From: Chitinophaga pinensis
GTDB lineage: Bacteria; Bacteroidota; Bacteroidia; Flavobacteriales_D; Crocinitomicaceae
Length of the DNA stretch: 55,026 bases
Direction of reading: 5' to 3'
Assembly: GCA_945863605.1 (NCBI GenBank)
Contig: CAMAZP010000021.1
Location: 1 to 55,026 of the forward strand
The notes below the pieces were generated by a model. The model was given only the letters and a program-made list of their open reading frames with translations. It did no database searches and was not told the DNA's origin. Position 1 is the stretch's first letter. Each line of letters starts with the position of its first letter. This document shows positions 17,369 to 26,764 of the stretch, in pieces. Both the position numbers and the translations under genes were made by a program.

Positions 17369-18607
17369 GTGAATAAAGAAAGACTAGTCATTAAAAATTT
17401 TGGACCTATCAAATCTGTAGATTTGGAATTAGGTAAAATGACTGTGTTAATCGGAGATCAGGCTACCGGAAAAAGTACAATTGCAAAAGTTTTAGCAGTA
17501 TGTAGGTATTTTTCATACATAGTTAACTTAAAAGATATTCATTCTGAAAAATTAGAAGCAAATGAATATTTTTTAAGAGGTTTAATTGATTGGGGACTAT
17601 TGCATTGTTTGTCTGAAAAATCAGAAATTGTCTACAAAAGTGAACTATATGAATTTGAAGTTGTTGGAAAAAATGTTGGAAGTAATAGTGAAACATTCTT
17701 AGTAACTTATACAAAATTAACCCCTAATCATGAAAGTTTCAAAAAGTTGTTAGATGAACTTGATAATTTAAGAAACGACGAAAACATGTATAATGAAAAA
17801 GAGAGTCTTCTTGGTTACCATATTAAATTAGAAATTTGGACGCCAAATGAAAATTTTTTTCGTTTGAACGTTAAAAAAGTTATGAATAATCCTTTGTACG
17901 TCTCAACAGAGAGAACTTTACAAACGATTTCGTTTGACAAAAACCTTTTGATTGCTGATGCATTACAAGATAATTTAAAAAAAATCAATTATATAGTTCG
18001 TCGTACAAGTAAAGAGAAGAAAATAGAACCTCTTTCTATTACCTACAAGAATGATAGCTCTGGTTTAGGGTATATAAAAAAAGAAAACGAGAGTGAATAT
18101 TATCCTTTACATTATGGAGCAAGTGGTTATCAGGCGACAATTCCAATTATTCTTTCGGTTAAATACTATATCGAATACGAAAAAAAAGCGAAAACTTTTA
18201 TAATAGAAGAACCTGAATTAAACTTATTTCCAAAAACTCAAAAGAATTTAGTTGCATATTTTGCTGAATCAATGAATGTAAATAATCACTCATTTTTAAT
18301 CCCAACACATTCTCCTTACATTCTAAGTTCATTGAATAATTTACTATACGCACACAAAATTGGAAATATCGAAAACAATCAATTTGGTAATCAGGTAAAT
18401 GAAATTGTGCCTAAACAATTTTGGTTGAATCCAGAAAATGTTTCGGTTTATTATTTGGAAAATGGTGTTTGTAAAAATTTATTAAATCGAGATGAAGGAT
18501 TAATTGACATAGACGATTTAGATAGCGCGTCTGAAATTATCAACAAAGAATTTGATCAACTTTTATCAATTGATGTAGAAATTAATAATTATAACAATGA
18601 TAATTGA
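17369..18607 (+). CDS. ABC/OLD-like AAA family ATPase, putative defence ATPase
   Basis: 412 aa from a GTG start. The N-terminus LVIKNFGPIKSVDLEL is the usual start of RecF/OLD/AAA_15-type ATPases. Walker A GDQATGKST is at residues 29-37, an ABC-signature-like YGASGYQ at ~248-255, Walker B TFIIEEPE at 276-283, and the switch His in PTHSP near 313. There is no TOPRIM domain after the ATPase, unlike OLD. Its end overlaps the next gene by 11 bp. ATPases of this kind act as sensors in two-gene anti-phage systems (Septu, PARIS, Gabija); a similar role is inferred from the partner. Confidence 0.85.
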   Translation: MNKERLVIKNFGPIKSVDLELGKMTVLIGDQATGKSTIAKVLAVCRYFSYIVNLKDIHSEKLEANEYFLRGLIDWGLLHCLSEKSEIVYKSELYEFEVVGKNVGSNSETFLVTYTKLTPNHESFKKLLDELDNLRNDENMYNEKESLLGYHIKLEIWTPNENFFRLNVKKVMNNPLYVSTERTLQTISFDKNLLIADALQDNLKKINYIVRRTSKEKKIEPLSITYKNDSSGLGYIKKENESEYYPLHYGASGYQATIPIILSVKYYIEYEKKAKTFIIEEPELNLFPKTQKNLVAYFAESMNVNNHSFLIPTHSPYILSSLNNLLYAHKIGNIENNQFGNQVNEIVPKQFWLNPENVSVYYLENGVCKNLLNRDEGLIDIDDLDSASEIINKEFDQLLSIDVEINNYNNDN

Positions 18608-19052
18608 ATCGATTGATATTTGTTGTATTGCTTTTAATGATAGAAAAAAAACATTAAAAGACAAAAAGGGAGGAAATTCAAAATATCTAATTGTGAATAG
18701 GAAATTAGAGGAATTTCATCAAATAGATATAGAAGAATGTGTATATAAAAATAATAGCCAAGATACGAAATGTGACTTTGCAATTAAAACGGCAAATTCT
18801 GTATTCTTTATTGAATTGAAAGGTTCTGATGTTAAGCAAGGGGTGAATCAATTATTAGAAACTATTAAAGAAACGAAACATTGTTTTCAAAATTTACAAC
18901 TTAATGCTAGACTAATTGTCTCTAAATTTCCAAAACCTGATATAGTAAGACAACGAAAAGAATACGTTGAATTGGCTAAACTTGTGAAATTTCAAAAATG
19001 GAAAAACAAGAACTTAATAATTAAACAAAATAATTATATTGAAGAATTGTAA
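18597..19052 (+). CDS. small putative PD-(D/E)XK nuclease, partner of the AAA ATPase
   Basis: 151 aa, no signal peptide. The middle shows D60-F-A-I, then 12 residues on from D60 E73-L-K75 (CDFAIK...FFIELKG), followed by a helix with Q81 (VKQGVNQLLE). D-x12-E-x-K plus a downstream Gln is the arrangement of PD-(D/E)XK nuclease folds. The ATG lies inside the ATPase gene (11 bp overlap), so the two are translationally coupled. I do not recognise a named family; DNA or RNA cleavage is inferred from the motif alone. No T9SS or membrane features. Confidence 0.7.
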   Translation: MIIESIDICCIAFNDRKKTLKDKKGGNSKYLIVNRKLEEFHQIDIEECVYKNNSQDTKCDFAIKTANSVFFIELKGSDVKQGVNQLLETIKETKHCFQNLQLNARLIVSKFPKPDIVRQRKEYVELAKLVKFQKWKNKNLIIKQNNYIEEL

Positions 19053-19092
19053 GCTATGACAGTAAAATCGATAAACATCTAAAATTTTAGTT

Positions 19093-19944
19093 ATGAAAAA
19101 TCTCACTATTTTATTAATCTTTTTACCATTTATTTGTATAAGCCAACCTGAGTTTTCATTTGATTTATATTTTGAAGATGCTTTAGGTAATAGAGATACA
19201 GTGACTATAGGTTATGACCCAGAAGCAACGGATGGAATAGATGCTCAATTTGGAGAAGAAAATATTATTACCCAACCTTGGGATAGTGTTTTTGAGGTGA
19301 GAATAAGTAATTCTTATGAGAGGAATGCTTTAGGGGAACAGGCTTCATTTAACACTAAAAAGAATATTACAACTGATTTAGGTTCACCTTTCTTTTTTAT
19401 AGATAAAATAGAAATTGACATTTTTGCTAAGCATTTTCCGATTAAAATTTCATGTGACTCCACACTTTTACAATCACCTGAAAGAAGTGGTACATTTATC
19501 ACAAGTATGTTACCAGGTGGGTGGTTTGATACTGGTGGGTTCGTAACTAATTTATTTTATAATCCACAAACTCTTATTGATTTACCAGGTTATGAAAGTT
19601 GGCCATATTATCCTTTTAATTACTACTACCTTGAGGAGACGGATTCTGTCTATGTTTGTTGGGCTGTAATTGCTGATTCAAATACAAATACATCAAATAT
19701 TCACGAAAACGAAATAGATAACATAATTAGAATTTTTCCTAATCCAACAAACAAATATTTTGAAATAAAAACTGAGGTAAATGTTCAAAAAATTGAAATA
19801 GCTAATTCTTATGGACAAGTTATGCAAGAGTTTAAAGCAACAAATCAGCAAAAATTCGATATTTCTCAATATTCAGATGGTATTTATTTAATTACAATAT
19901 ATTTAGAAAATCAAATTAAACATTTCAAAATAATTAAAAAATGA
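19093..19944 (+). CDS. T9SS type A sorting domain protein, unknown function
   Basis: 283 aa with signal peptide (MKNLTILLIFLPFICISQ). Residues ~19-205 have no recognised domain; they are rich in aromatic and acidic residues (FSFDLYFEDALGN, GYESWPYYPFNYYYLEE). The C-terminus from ~212 is a classic Por secretion domain: IRIFPNPTNKYFEI...DISQYSDGIYLITI...KHFKIIKK. It should cross the outer membrane by T9SS. Its stop overlaps the next start in ATGA, so it is coupled to the metalloprotease and may be its partner. Confidence 0.85.
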   Translation: MKNLTILLIFLPFICISQPEFSFDLYFEDALGNRDTVTIGYDPEATDGIDAQFGEENIITQPWDSVFEVRISNSYERNALGEQASFNTKKNITTDLGSPFFFIDKIEIDIFAKHFPIKISCDSTLLQSPERSGTFITSMLPGGWFDTGGFVTNLFYNPQTLIDLPGYESWPYYPFNYYYLEETDSVYVCWAVIADSNTNTSNIHENEIDNIIRIFPNPTNKYFEIKTEVNVQKIEIANSYGQVMQEFKATNQQKFDISQYSDGIYLITIYLENQIKHFKIIKK

Positions 19945-22900
19945 AAAAAATAGCCTTTCTCCTTATTGCCTTTTTAAGCTCATATTCAATTTCAGCACAA
20001 TACTGTCATAATGTTAATGAAGATGAGGGTTCTGGTTTAAAAATTTCTTCTATATGTTCTAATAGGGAAGAATATACCCCTTTAGTATCTAGTCAAACAC
20101 CTATTATAACTGTACGAATTGCTTTCCATATTATGCAAGATGATAATAGTTCAGGTAACTTTCAAAATATACCATCACATATAACTTACCTCAATAATAT
20201 TGCTAACCATACAAATTATTTACTGTCTAATTTAGGTGTCCTGAATATTGGAACAACAGCATACATACAGGACAGTAGAATTAGAATTTATTTAGAAGAT
20301 ATCTATTTTCACCCTCATACTGCTGATTGGGCTAATTCAGGAAGTAACTCTTACTATTTATATGATAAATATGTAACTAATGATTTTGATGGTGTAATGA
20401 TAAATCAAGAAAAGAAAGATAATGTGCAGCATGTTTTTATTAATGGAGATAATAATGATATAATTGGAGGAAGGGTTTGGGGTATTGGTACACAAAGTGG
20501 AATTTTCCATACTGGATGGTTTAATAACTACGATACTTATGGTCCAAACTCTTATCTAGGAACACTTACACAAAATTATGTTCATGAATTGGGTCATTTT
20601 TTAGGGTGTCAACATAATTTTCAAAGTGATCCTAATAACCTACAGTGTGATGATTGTACAGATAATGATCCTATTAATTTAAGTTGTCCATTAGAAGCTA
20701 GTAGTAATAATTTTATGGATTATTTTCCTGGAGGATATAATTCATCAAATCCATACCCAGGTTTTTCTCAATGTCAATTAAGTAAAATGCATTATTTCTT
20801 AAATGGAGGTAACACTTGTAGTCGAACAGTTTTAAAAGATTATTGTACAATAGATCCAACAAAGACAATTGAAATCAATGGAAATTATATTTGGAGCAGC
20901 AGTAAAAAATTACGAGGAGATTTAATTATAAAATCGGGCTCAACTTTGACTATTAAATGTAAATTACACATTCCTTTAAATGGAAAAATCATAGTTGAGC
21001 CAAATGCAAGACTAATAATTGATGAAGGAACCATAACGAATGAATGTGGAAATTTTTGGCAAGGAATAGAGGTTTGGGGAACTACTTCACAGCACCAATA
21101 TCCACTTTCCCAACCACTTCATCAAGGAAAGCTGGAGATAAAAAATGGAGGAATCATTGAAAATGCGTTAATTGGTGCACGAAACTGGAAGACAAATGAT
21201 TACAGCAAAATTGGCGGTGTAATAATCGTAAATGACGGCGTATTTAAAAACAATAAAAAAGCGGTTGAGTTTGTGATTTATGAGAATTTCTCTCAAACAA
21301 ACCCAGCGGTTAAAATGAATAACTTGTCACGATTTACGAATACTGACTTTATTATTGACAATGATTATTTAGACGACCCAACTTATTTTCAATACCACGT
21401 AACTATGTGGTCTGTTTATGGTATTTTATACTCCAATTGTCATTTTTTTAATAATGTATCCCCTAAAACTTATTTAGCGAATAGAAACAGAGCTATTTAC
21501 TCAATAGATGCGGGTTATTCCATCAATGCTGGTTGTTCTATTTTGGTTCCAAACGGAAGTACTTGTCCTGAATCTAATTTGCTTAAATCAACCTTTACAG
21601 GTTTTGATAAGACAATTGAAGCAACAGGAGCAGGAACGACCAAAACTATAATTGTTAATCAAGCTATTTTTGATAACAATGTAAACGGTGTTTTTTTCTC
21701 GGAATTAGATAATTTTTCTTTGAATCGATCTACCATTAAATTGGGCAATCCAAGTTACACAATTGCCATTCCATACAACTATTACGGTGTAAACACAACT
21801 AATTCTACTGGATACCAAATAGAAGAAAATCAATTCTCAAAATATAGCGGTTCAGGATCAACATTTGGAATAGCCATATCCAATAGTGGTACAGAAAACA
21901 ATAGAGTTTATAAAAATAAATTTACTGGTCTATCCTTTGGTCAAACAATTAGTGGAGTAAACAGAAATCCCTCCGACCCATTAAAAGGATTCCAATTTTT
22001 ATGTAATGAGTTTAACGGTATTACATCTCGTGCGGTAAATGTTTCAAGCAATACCAGTACCAATGGAATTCGTTCCTATCAAGGAGAATACTCACCATTA
22101 AAATCTGCAGGAAATACCTTTTTGAATACCCCTGCTAATTCTTTTACCATTCATAACAGCACTCCGAATCCAATTATTTATTATCACAATAATGGTTCTA
22201 CAATTCCAACTATTAATACGGCTAACGTTTCTTTAGTTGCAACTTCAAATTCTAATTCTTGTCCATCGAGTTTTAATATCGTATTTGGAAAACAAGCATT
22301 GATAAATACTTCAGATAGTTTACAAACAGTTTACAATGATTTGAGATATAATTACTTATCCATTATTGATAATGGAAATACGTCTGAATTTATTGAGAAT
22401 ATAAAAAATGATTGGAGTGAAACAGCTTGGAAGTTGAGAAACGAATTAATCTCAAAATCTCCTTATGTTTCTGAAAAATCGCTCTTAGAAGCAGTGAAGC
22501 AGAATATATTACCAAATGCAATGATATTAGAAATATGTCTTGCCAACCCAGATGTTTCAAAAAATGAAAAATTTATTTCTCAGCTGAATGAAGTTCATAC
22601 ACTTCCTAGCTATATGTTGACCTATATCCGAAATAATGACGAAAGAACAACAAGAACAACTTTGGAGGCAGAAATGGGATTCATTTTATCTGAAAAGAGT
22701 GTTATTGAAGATGAGTTAATTAGATTACAAACTACGGCAGATGAACGAACAATCGAAGATATGAGTAACGTTTATTCAATAAAAACCGATTCACAAAAAA
22801 AGATTGACTTAATTGAATTAGCAATTGAAACAGAAAATTGGCAACAAGCTAATTCTATTTTGAATGAATCGCTGCTTGATGAAAACCTAAAAGATGAACA

Positions 22901-23408
22901 TTTCCGTTTCAACAATTATAGCGATTATATTGCATTTCGCTCCAATCTTGGTAGTAGAAAATTAAGTCAATTAGAACCAACTGAAATAGAATATTTACAG
23001 AGTTTAGCTTTTTTAGAAAATAAAGTGGGTGGTTATGCACGAAACATTCTTTGTTTTTTCTATGATATTTGTTTAGAAATAGAAACTGAAGATGATTCAA
23101 ACAAAATGATGATTATTCAAGATAAACCAGAAAATACGTTAACTGAATTATTTTACAATTTGCAAGTTTATCCTAACCCAGCTGAAAACTACACAAGTTT
23201 GAAGTGGGAGATTTTAGATGAATTGAAAGATTGTCAGTATGTTGTTTACACAATTGAAGGAATTGAAGTAAACAGAAATAATATATTAAATAATCAAGGA
23301 GAAGTTGTAATTGACACAAGAAATTATAAAAGCGGAACTTATTTGATATCAATTGAAAATAAAGGCGTAAAAAAACAAGTAACAAAATTTGTAGTAAATA
23401 ATAAGTAA
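19941..23408 (+). CDS. secreted M43-like zinc metalloprotease with beta-helix region and T9SS sorting domain
   Basis: 1155 aa with signal peptide ([20 protein letters not shown]). The metzincin zinc site [11 protein letters not shown] is at residues 215-225 and the Met-turn (FMDYFPGG) has M259, as in pappalysin-type M43 peptidases. Residues ~310-770 are beta-rich with repeated hydrophobic-N/G turns ([35 protein letters not shown]), suggesting a parallel beta-helix. A helical region with Glu/Lys follows (~785-1055). The end is a Por sorting domain: [11 protein letters not shown]...[11 protein letters not shown]. Likely outer-surface protease. It ends 4 nt before sdhB. Confidence 0.87.
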   Translation: MKKIAFLLIAFLSSYSISAQYCHNVNEDEGSGLKISSICSNREEYTPLVSSQTPIITVRIAFHIMQDDNSSGNFQNIPSHITYLNNIANHTNYLLSNLGVLNIGTTAYIQDSRIRIYLEDIYFHPHTADWANSGSNSYYLYDKYVTNDFDGVMINQEKKDNVQHVFINGDNNDIIGGRVWGIGTQSGIFHTGWFNNYDTYGPNSYLGTLTQNYVHELGHFLGCQHNFQSDPNNLQCDDCTDNDPINLSCPLEASSNNFMDYFPGGYNSSNPYPGFSQCQLSKMHYFLNGGNTCSRTVLKDYCTIDPTKTIEINGNYIWSSSKKLRGDLIIKSGSTLTIKCKLHIPLNGKIIVEPNARLIIDEGTITNECGNFWQGIEVWGTTSQHQYPLSQPLHQGKLEIKNGGIIENALIGARNWKTNDYSKIGGVIIVNDGVFKNNKKAVEFVIYENFSQTNPAVKMNNLSRFTNTDFIIDNDYLDDPTYFQYHVTMWSVYGILYSNCHFFNNVSPKTYLANRNRAIYSIDAGYSINAGCSILVPNGSTCPESNLLKSTFTGFDKTIEATGAGTTKTIIVNQAIFDNNVNGVFFSELDNFSLNRSTIKLGNPSYTIAIPYNYYGVNTTNSTGYQIEENQFSKYSGSGSTFGIAISNSGTENNRVYKNKFTGLSFGQTISGVNRNPSDPLKGFQFLCNEFNGITSRAVNVSSNTSTNGIRSYQGEYSPLKSAGNTFLNTPANSFTIHNSTPNPIIYYHNNGSTIPTINTANVSLVATSNSNSCPSSFNIVFGKQALINTSDSLQTVYNDLRYNYLSIIDNGNTSEFIENIKNDWSETAWKLRNELISKSPYVSEKSLLEAVKQNILPNAMILEICLANPDVSKNEKFISQLNEVHTLPSYMLTYIRNNDERTTRTTLEAEMGFILSEKSVIEDELIRLQTTADERTIEDMSNVYSIKTDSQKKIDLIELAIETENWQQANSILNESLLDENLKDEHFRFNNYSDYIAFRSNLGSRKLSQLEPTEIEYLQSLAFLENKVGGYARNILCFFYDICLEIETEDDSNKMMIIQDKPENTLTELFYNLQVYPNPAENYTSLKWEILDELKDCQYVVYTIEGIEVNRNNILNNQGEVVIDTRNYKSGTYLISIENKGVKKQVTKFVVNNK

Positions 23409-23412
23409 CACA

Positions 23413-24180
23413 ATGGCGGCGAAAACGATAAATATCACTCTTAAAGTTTGGAGACAGAAAAATGCGAAAGTAAAAGGTTCATTGGAATCTTATAAATTGG
23501 ATAATGTGTCCACTGACAGTTCTTTCTTGGAAATGTTAGATCAATTGAACGAGCAGTTAATAAACGATCAAAAAGTTCCTGTAGCGTTCGATCACGATTG
23601 CCGTGAGGGAATTTGTGGGTCGTGCTCGTTGTATATCAACGGTCGTGCGCATGGTCCAGATACTGGAATCACTACGTGTCAGTTACACATGCGTATGTTT
23701 AACGATGGTGATACGATTTACGTTGAGCCATGGAGATCAGCAGCATTCCCAATTATCAAAGACTTAGTAGTGGACAGAAGTGCGTTTGACCGTATTCAAC
23801 AAGCGGGAGGATTTGTTTCTGTAAACACTTCCGGTAGAACAATGGATGCCAACGCTATTCCAGTTCCTAAGGCAGATGCAGATAAATCATTCATGGCAGC
23901 TGCTTGTATCGGATGTGGAGCTTGTGTTGCATCCTGTAAAAATAGTTCAGCAATGTTATTTGTTGGGGCAAAAGTTTCTCAATATGCATTGTTACCACAA
24001 GGAAAAGTGGAAGCTAAAGAACGAGTTTTAAATATGGTTCGTCAAATGGATGAAGAAGGATTCGGAAACTGTACAAACACTGGTGCATGCGAAATAGAAT
24101 GTCCTAAAGGAATTTCATTAGAGAATATCGCCCGTATGAACAGAGAATTTTTGTTCGCGTCATTGACCACTGAAAAATAA
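23413..24180 (+). CDS. sdhB: succinate dehydrogenase/fumarate reductase iron-sulfur subunit
   Basis: 255 aa. The [2Fe-2S] ligands are C63, C68, C71 (CREGICGSC) and C89. The second domain has C165-x2-C168-x2-C171-x3-C175 ([11 protein letters not shown]) and C220, C226, C230-P ([12 protein letters not shown]) for the [4Fe-4S] and [3Fe-4S] centres. It carries electrons from the SdhA flavin to the SdhC hemes. It starts 4 nt after the metalloprotease stop and ends at a strong terminator, so its expression depends on read-through of the accessory genes or on a promoter inside them. Confidence 0.96.
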   Translation: MAAKTINITLKVWRQKNAKVKGSLESYKLDNVSTDSSFLEMLDQLNEQLINDQKVPVAFDHDCREGICGSCSLYINGRAHGPDTGITTCQLHMRMFNDGDTIYVEPWRSAAFPIIKDLVVDRSAFDRIQQAGGFVSVNTSGRTMDANAIPVPKADADKSFMAAACIGCGACVASCKNSSAMLFVGAKVSQYALLPQGKVEAKERVLNMVRQMDEEGFGNCTNTGACEIECPKGISLENIARMNREFLFASLTTEK

Positions 24181-24190
24181 CAATTTAACA

Positions 24191-24222
24191 AAAAAAAGCA
24201 CCTAACAAGGTGCTTTTTTTTG
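24191..24222 (+). terminator. rho-independent terminator after sdhB
   Basis: Stem AAAAAAAGCACCT (24191-24203), loop AACA, stem AGGTGC plus T7 (24208-24220). Perfect 13-bp hairpin; can work in both directions, serving also the converging gene at 24236. Confidence 0.9.
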
Positions 24223-24235
24223 TAATTAAGTAGTA

Positions 24236-24469
24236 TTATTTCAATTGATTTTTGTCAGTATTTTCTTTGTACCAACCTTCGTTGTCTTTAATTTCAACAG
24301 GAATATTAGAATCAGAATTAAACTTTCGCTGTAAATTCATCCAATAAGCGAAACCAAAAAATCCTAAAATAATAACTGCATTGTTAAAGTAGTTACCAAT
24401 TGCATCGTATAATAAGAAAAATTTTTGAAATAAATCGCCTAAAGCGTGAAAGAAATCTGTTGTGCTCAT
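24236..24469 (-). CDS. small membrane protein (DUF6341-like)
   Basis: 77 aa. An amphipathic N-terminus (FFHALGDLFQKFFLLYDAIGNY), one clear TM helix (NNAVIILGFFGFAYWMNLQ) and a charged tail. It resembles the short Bacteroidota-only family I know as DUF6341, but recognition is from overall shape only. Lies downstream of rnc-fabF-acpP on the same strand, 57 bp from rnc. Confidence 0.65.
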   Translation of the reverse strand: MSTTDFFHALGDLFQKFFLLYDAIGNYFNNAVIILGFFGFAYWMNLQRKFNSDSNIPVEIKDNEGWYKENTDKNQLK

Positions 24470-24526
24470 AATGAATTATTTTAGGAATACAAAGTAAATC
24501 ATTTATTTAAGAAAAAGCAAGTGATT

Positions 24527-25243
24527 TTAAATTTCACCAATTAATTGTAAAGTTTGTTTTGCTGCTTCTTGTTCTGCTGTTTTCTTCGAAAAACCAATTC
24601 CACGACCAAACTCTTTATGATTAATGACCACTTTAATTTCATAATTCCATTGAACACTATCATGGTGTTCTTTCAAAACAATAAAATCTAGATTTAGTTT
24701 TTTTCGTTGACACCATATAAAAAGTTTAGATTTAAAATCAATCTCTTCTTCAAGTAGTTTGTTAAAATTCAGGTATTTACGAAAAACAAAATTGTTCAGT
24801 GATTGCTTAGCATTATCATAACCTCCATCAAGATAGATAGCTCCAATAATAGCCTCTAATGCATTACCTTCTAAAGTTGAAACGTTAATTGTTCTTGTTT
24901 TATTATAATTTAAAACAAGCCTAATTTCCATGATTTCTCCAATATCTGAGAGGGTTTTTCGATTAACAATTTTTGATTTTAATTTTGTTAAATAACCTTC
25001 GTCATTTTCTGGAAATTTTAAAAATAAATGTTCTGCAACTACGGCATCTAAAATCGCATCACCTAAGAATTCTAGTCGTTCATTAGAGTCATCATTTTTA
25101 GAATCTGAAATTATAGATTTATGAGTTGTAGCTTTTTGAAAGTAGCTGATATTTTTTGGTCTGTAACCAAACCGTTTGAGAATGAAATGAATGAGTTTGA
25201 TTTCATCCTCTGTCCTCTTACTAGAAAATAAAGGAATTTTCAG
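24527..25243 (-). CDS. rnc: ribonuclease III, non-canonical start
   Basis: About 239 aa if translation begins at the CTG at 25243. The RNase III signature is NERLEFLGDAILD, then LEGNALEAIIGAIYLDGGY; the usual catalytic Asp four residues before the end of GDxxEA is Asn here. The C-terminal dsRNA-binding domain ends GRGIGFSKKTAEQEAAKQTL. It cleaves double-stranded RNA in rRNA and mRNA processing. The first ATG (24931) would remove half of the catalytic domain. No ATG, GTG or TTG exists between it and the in-frame fabF stop at 25250-25252; CTG (25243), ATT (25237) and TTA (25249) are the options. Confidence 0.88.
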   Translation of the reverse strand: MKIPLFSSKRTEDEIKLIHFILKRFGYRPKNISYFQKATTHKSIISDSKNDDSNERLEFLGDAILDAVVAEHLFLKFPENDEGYLTKLKSKIVNRKTLSDIGEIMEIRLVLNYNKTRTINVSTLEGNALEAIIGAIYLDGGYDNAKQSLNNFVFRKYLNFNKLLEEEIDFKSKLFIWCQRKKLNLDFIVLKEHHDSVQWNYEIKVVINHKEFGRGIGFSKKTAEQEAAKQTLQLIGEI

Positions 25244-25249
25244 AGCTAA

Positions 25250-26503
25250 TTAAGATTTAAATTTTTTAACAATAACACTTGTATTGTGCCCACCAAAACC
25301 AAACGTGTTGGACAAAGCAATATTTACAGTTTTTTTCTGTGCCTTATTGAATGTAAAATTCAAAGAAGGATCTAATTCAAGGTCATCTGTAAAGTGATTT
25401 ATAGTTGGAGGAATAATATCGTGAACAACAGACATTACACAAGCAATTGCTTCAATAGCACCTGCTGCTCCTAATAAATGTCCTGTCATAGATTTAGTTG
25501 AACTAATGTTCAAATTGTAAGCGTGTTCACCAAAAACTGCTTGAATAGCTTTCACTTCTGCGATATCTCCAAGTGGAGTAGAAGTACCGTGAACATTTAC
25601 ATAATCAATATCCGAAGCACTAATTTCTGCATCATCAATAGCAGCAAGCATCGTGTTTCGTGCGCCAATTCCATCTGGGTGTGGTGCAGTCATATGATAC
25701 GCATCACCAGACATTCCTCCACCTATAACTTCGGCATAAATTTTAGCACCTCTTTTTACAGCGTGCTCGTATTCTTCTAAAATTAAAGCACCAGCACCTT
25801 CTCCAAGAACAAATCCGTCGCGATCCACATCAAATGGACGAGAAGCAGTTTCGGGAGAATCATTTCGTGTTGATAAAGCTTTTAAAGCATTAAACCCACC
25901 CATACCCATTTCATTCACTGCAGCTTCAGAACCACCTGTTACAATAGCATCTGCTTTACCTAAACGAATTAAATTGAAAGAGTCGATTATTGCGTTTGTG
26001 GATGAAGCACAAGCTGAAACTGTAACATAGTTGGGACCGCGCAAACCATATTTTATTGAAATATGACCAGCGGCGATATCAGCAATCATTTTTGGAATGA
26101 AGAATGGATTAAAGCGTGGAGTTCCATCACCTGCAAAGAAATTTTTAGATTCCTCTTGAAAAGTTTTAAGGCCACCTACCCCGGAACCCCAAATTACACC
26201 TATACGATCTAAGTTTGGGTTTGATTCCATTAAGGCCGCATCCGCCATAGCTTCAGTTGCAGAAACTATGGCATATTGCGAAAATTGATCTAGTTTTCTA
26301 GCTTCTTTTTTGTCAATGTGGTCTTCCACATTAAAACCTTTTACTTCACAGGCAAATTGCGTTTTAAAAAGTGTAGCATCAAACTGAGTGATTGGAGCAG
26401 CACCACTTTTTCCTGCGATTAATGCATCCCAGTATTCAGTAAGTGTATTTCCAATTGGAGTCAAAGCTCCCATACCAGTAATAACAACCCTTTTTAATAC
26501 CAT
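25250..26503 (-). CDS. fabF: beta-ketoacyl-ACP synthase II
   Basis: 417 aa, the full length of FabF. RVVITGMGALTPIG opens the thiolase fold. The catalytic Cys is in TVSACASSTNAI (~residue 165), and the two His are in VHGTSTPLGD and KSMTGHLLGAAG. It condenses malonyl-ACP with acyl-ACP in fatty acid elongation in the cytosol. It follows acpP by 27 bp, the usual acpP-fabF-rnc order in Bacteroidota; rnc begins directly after its stop in the same frame. Confidence 0.97.
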   Translation of the reverse strand: MVLKRVVITGMGALTPIGNTLTEYWDALIAGKSGAAPITQFDATLFKTQFACEVKGFNVEDHIDKKEARKLDQFSQYAIVSATEAMADAALMESNPNLDRIGVIWGSGVGGLKTFQEESKNFFAGDGTPRFNPFFIPKMIADIAAGHISIKYGLRGPNYVTVSACASSTNAIIDSFNLIRLGKADAIVTGGSEAAVNEMGMGGFNALKALSTRNDSPETASRPFDVDRDGFVLGEGAGALILEEYEHAVKRGAKIYAEVIGGGMSGDAYHMTAPHPDGIGARNTMLAAIDDAEISASDIDYVNVHGTSTPLGDIAEVKAIQAVFGEHAYNLNISSTKSMTGHLLGAAGAIEAIACVMSVVHDIIPPTINHFTDDLELDPSLNFTFNKAQKKTVNIALSNTFGFGGHNTSVIVKKFKS

Positions 26504-26530
26504 AATTTGTTTTTGTTGTAATCTAAATAA

Positions 26531-26764
26531 CTATGCGTTAGCCTCTATGTAAGTGATTGCATCACCAACAGTTTGGATTCCTTCTGCCTTATCATCTGGA
26601 ATAGAAATGTTGAATTGTTTTTCAAATTCCATAATTAATTCTACTGTATCTAATGAATCGGCACCTAAGTCATTTGTGAAGCTCGCTTCGTTTGTAACTT
26701 CACTTTCCTCAACATTTAATTTATCAACGATTATCGCGATTACTTTAGCTTTGATTTCTGACAT
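26531..26764 (-). CDS. acpP: acyl carrier protein
   Basis: 77 aa from [20 protein letters not shown]. The phosphopantetheine site is S37 in [19 protein letters not shown] longer in-frame ATG at 26821 would add 19 atypical residues, so 26764 is preferred. It carries growing acyl chains for FabF and other enzymes. First gene of acpP-fabF-rnc. No exact TAnnTTTG box was found in its leader. Confidence 0.96.
   Translation of the reverse strand: MSEIKAKVIAIIVDKLNVEESEVTNEASFTNDLGADSLDTVELIMEFEKQFNISIPDDKAEGIQTVGDAITYIEANA

Noticed and set aside
17050..23412. Possible target-site duplication (TAAATAA near 17051 and near 23396) flanking the sdh island
   Set aside because: The word is short and very common in AT-rich intergenic DNA, and no transposase or integrase is present.
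24527..24931. rnc starting at the ATG at 24931 (134 aa)
   Set aside because: Conserved catalytic sequence (NERLEFLGDAILD) lies upstream in the same frame, so this start would leave a truncated, inactive enzyme.
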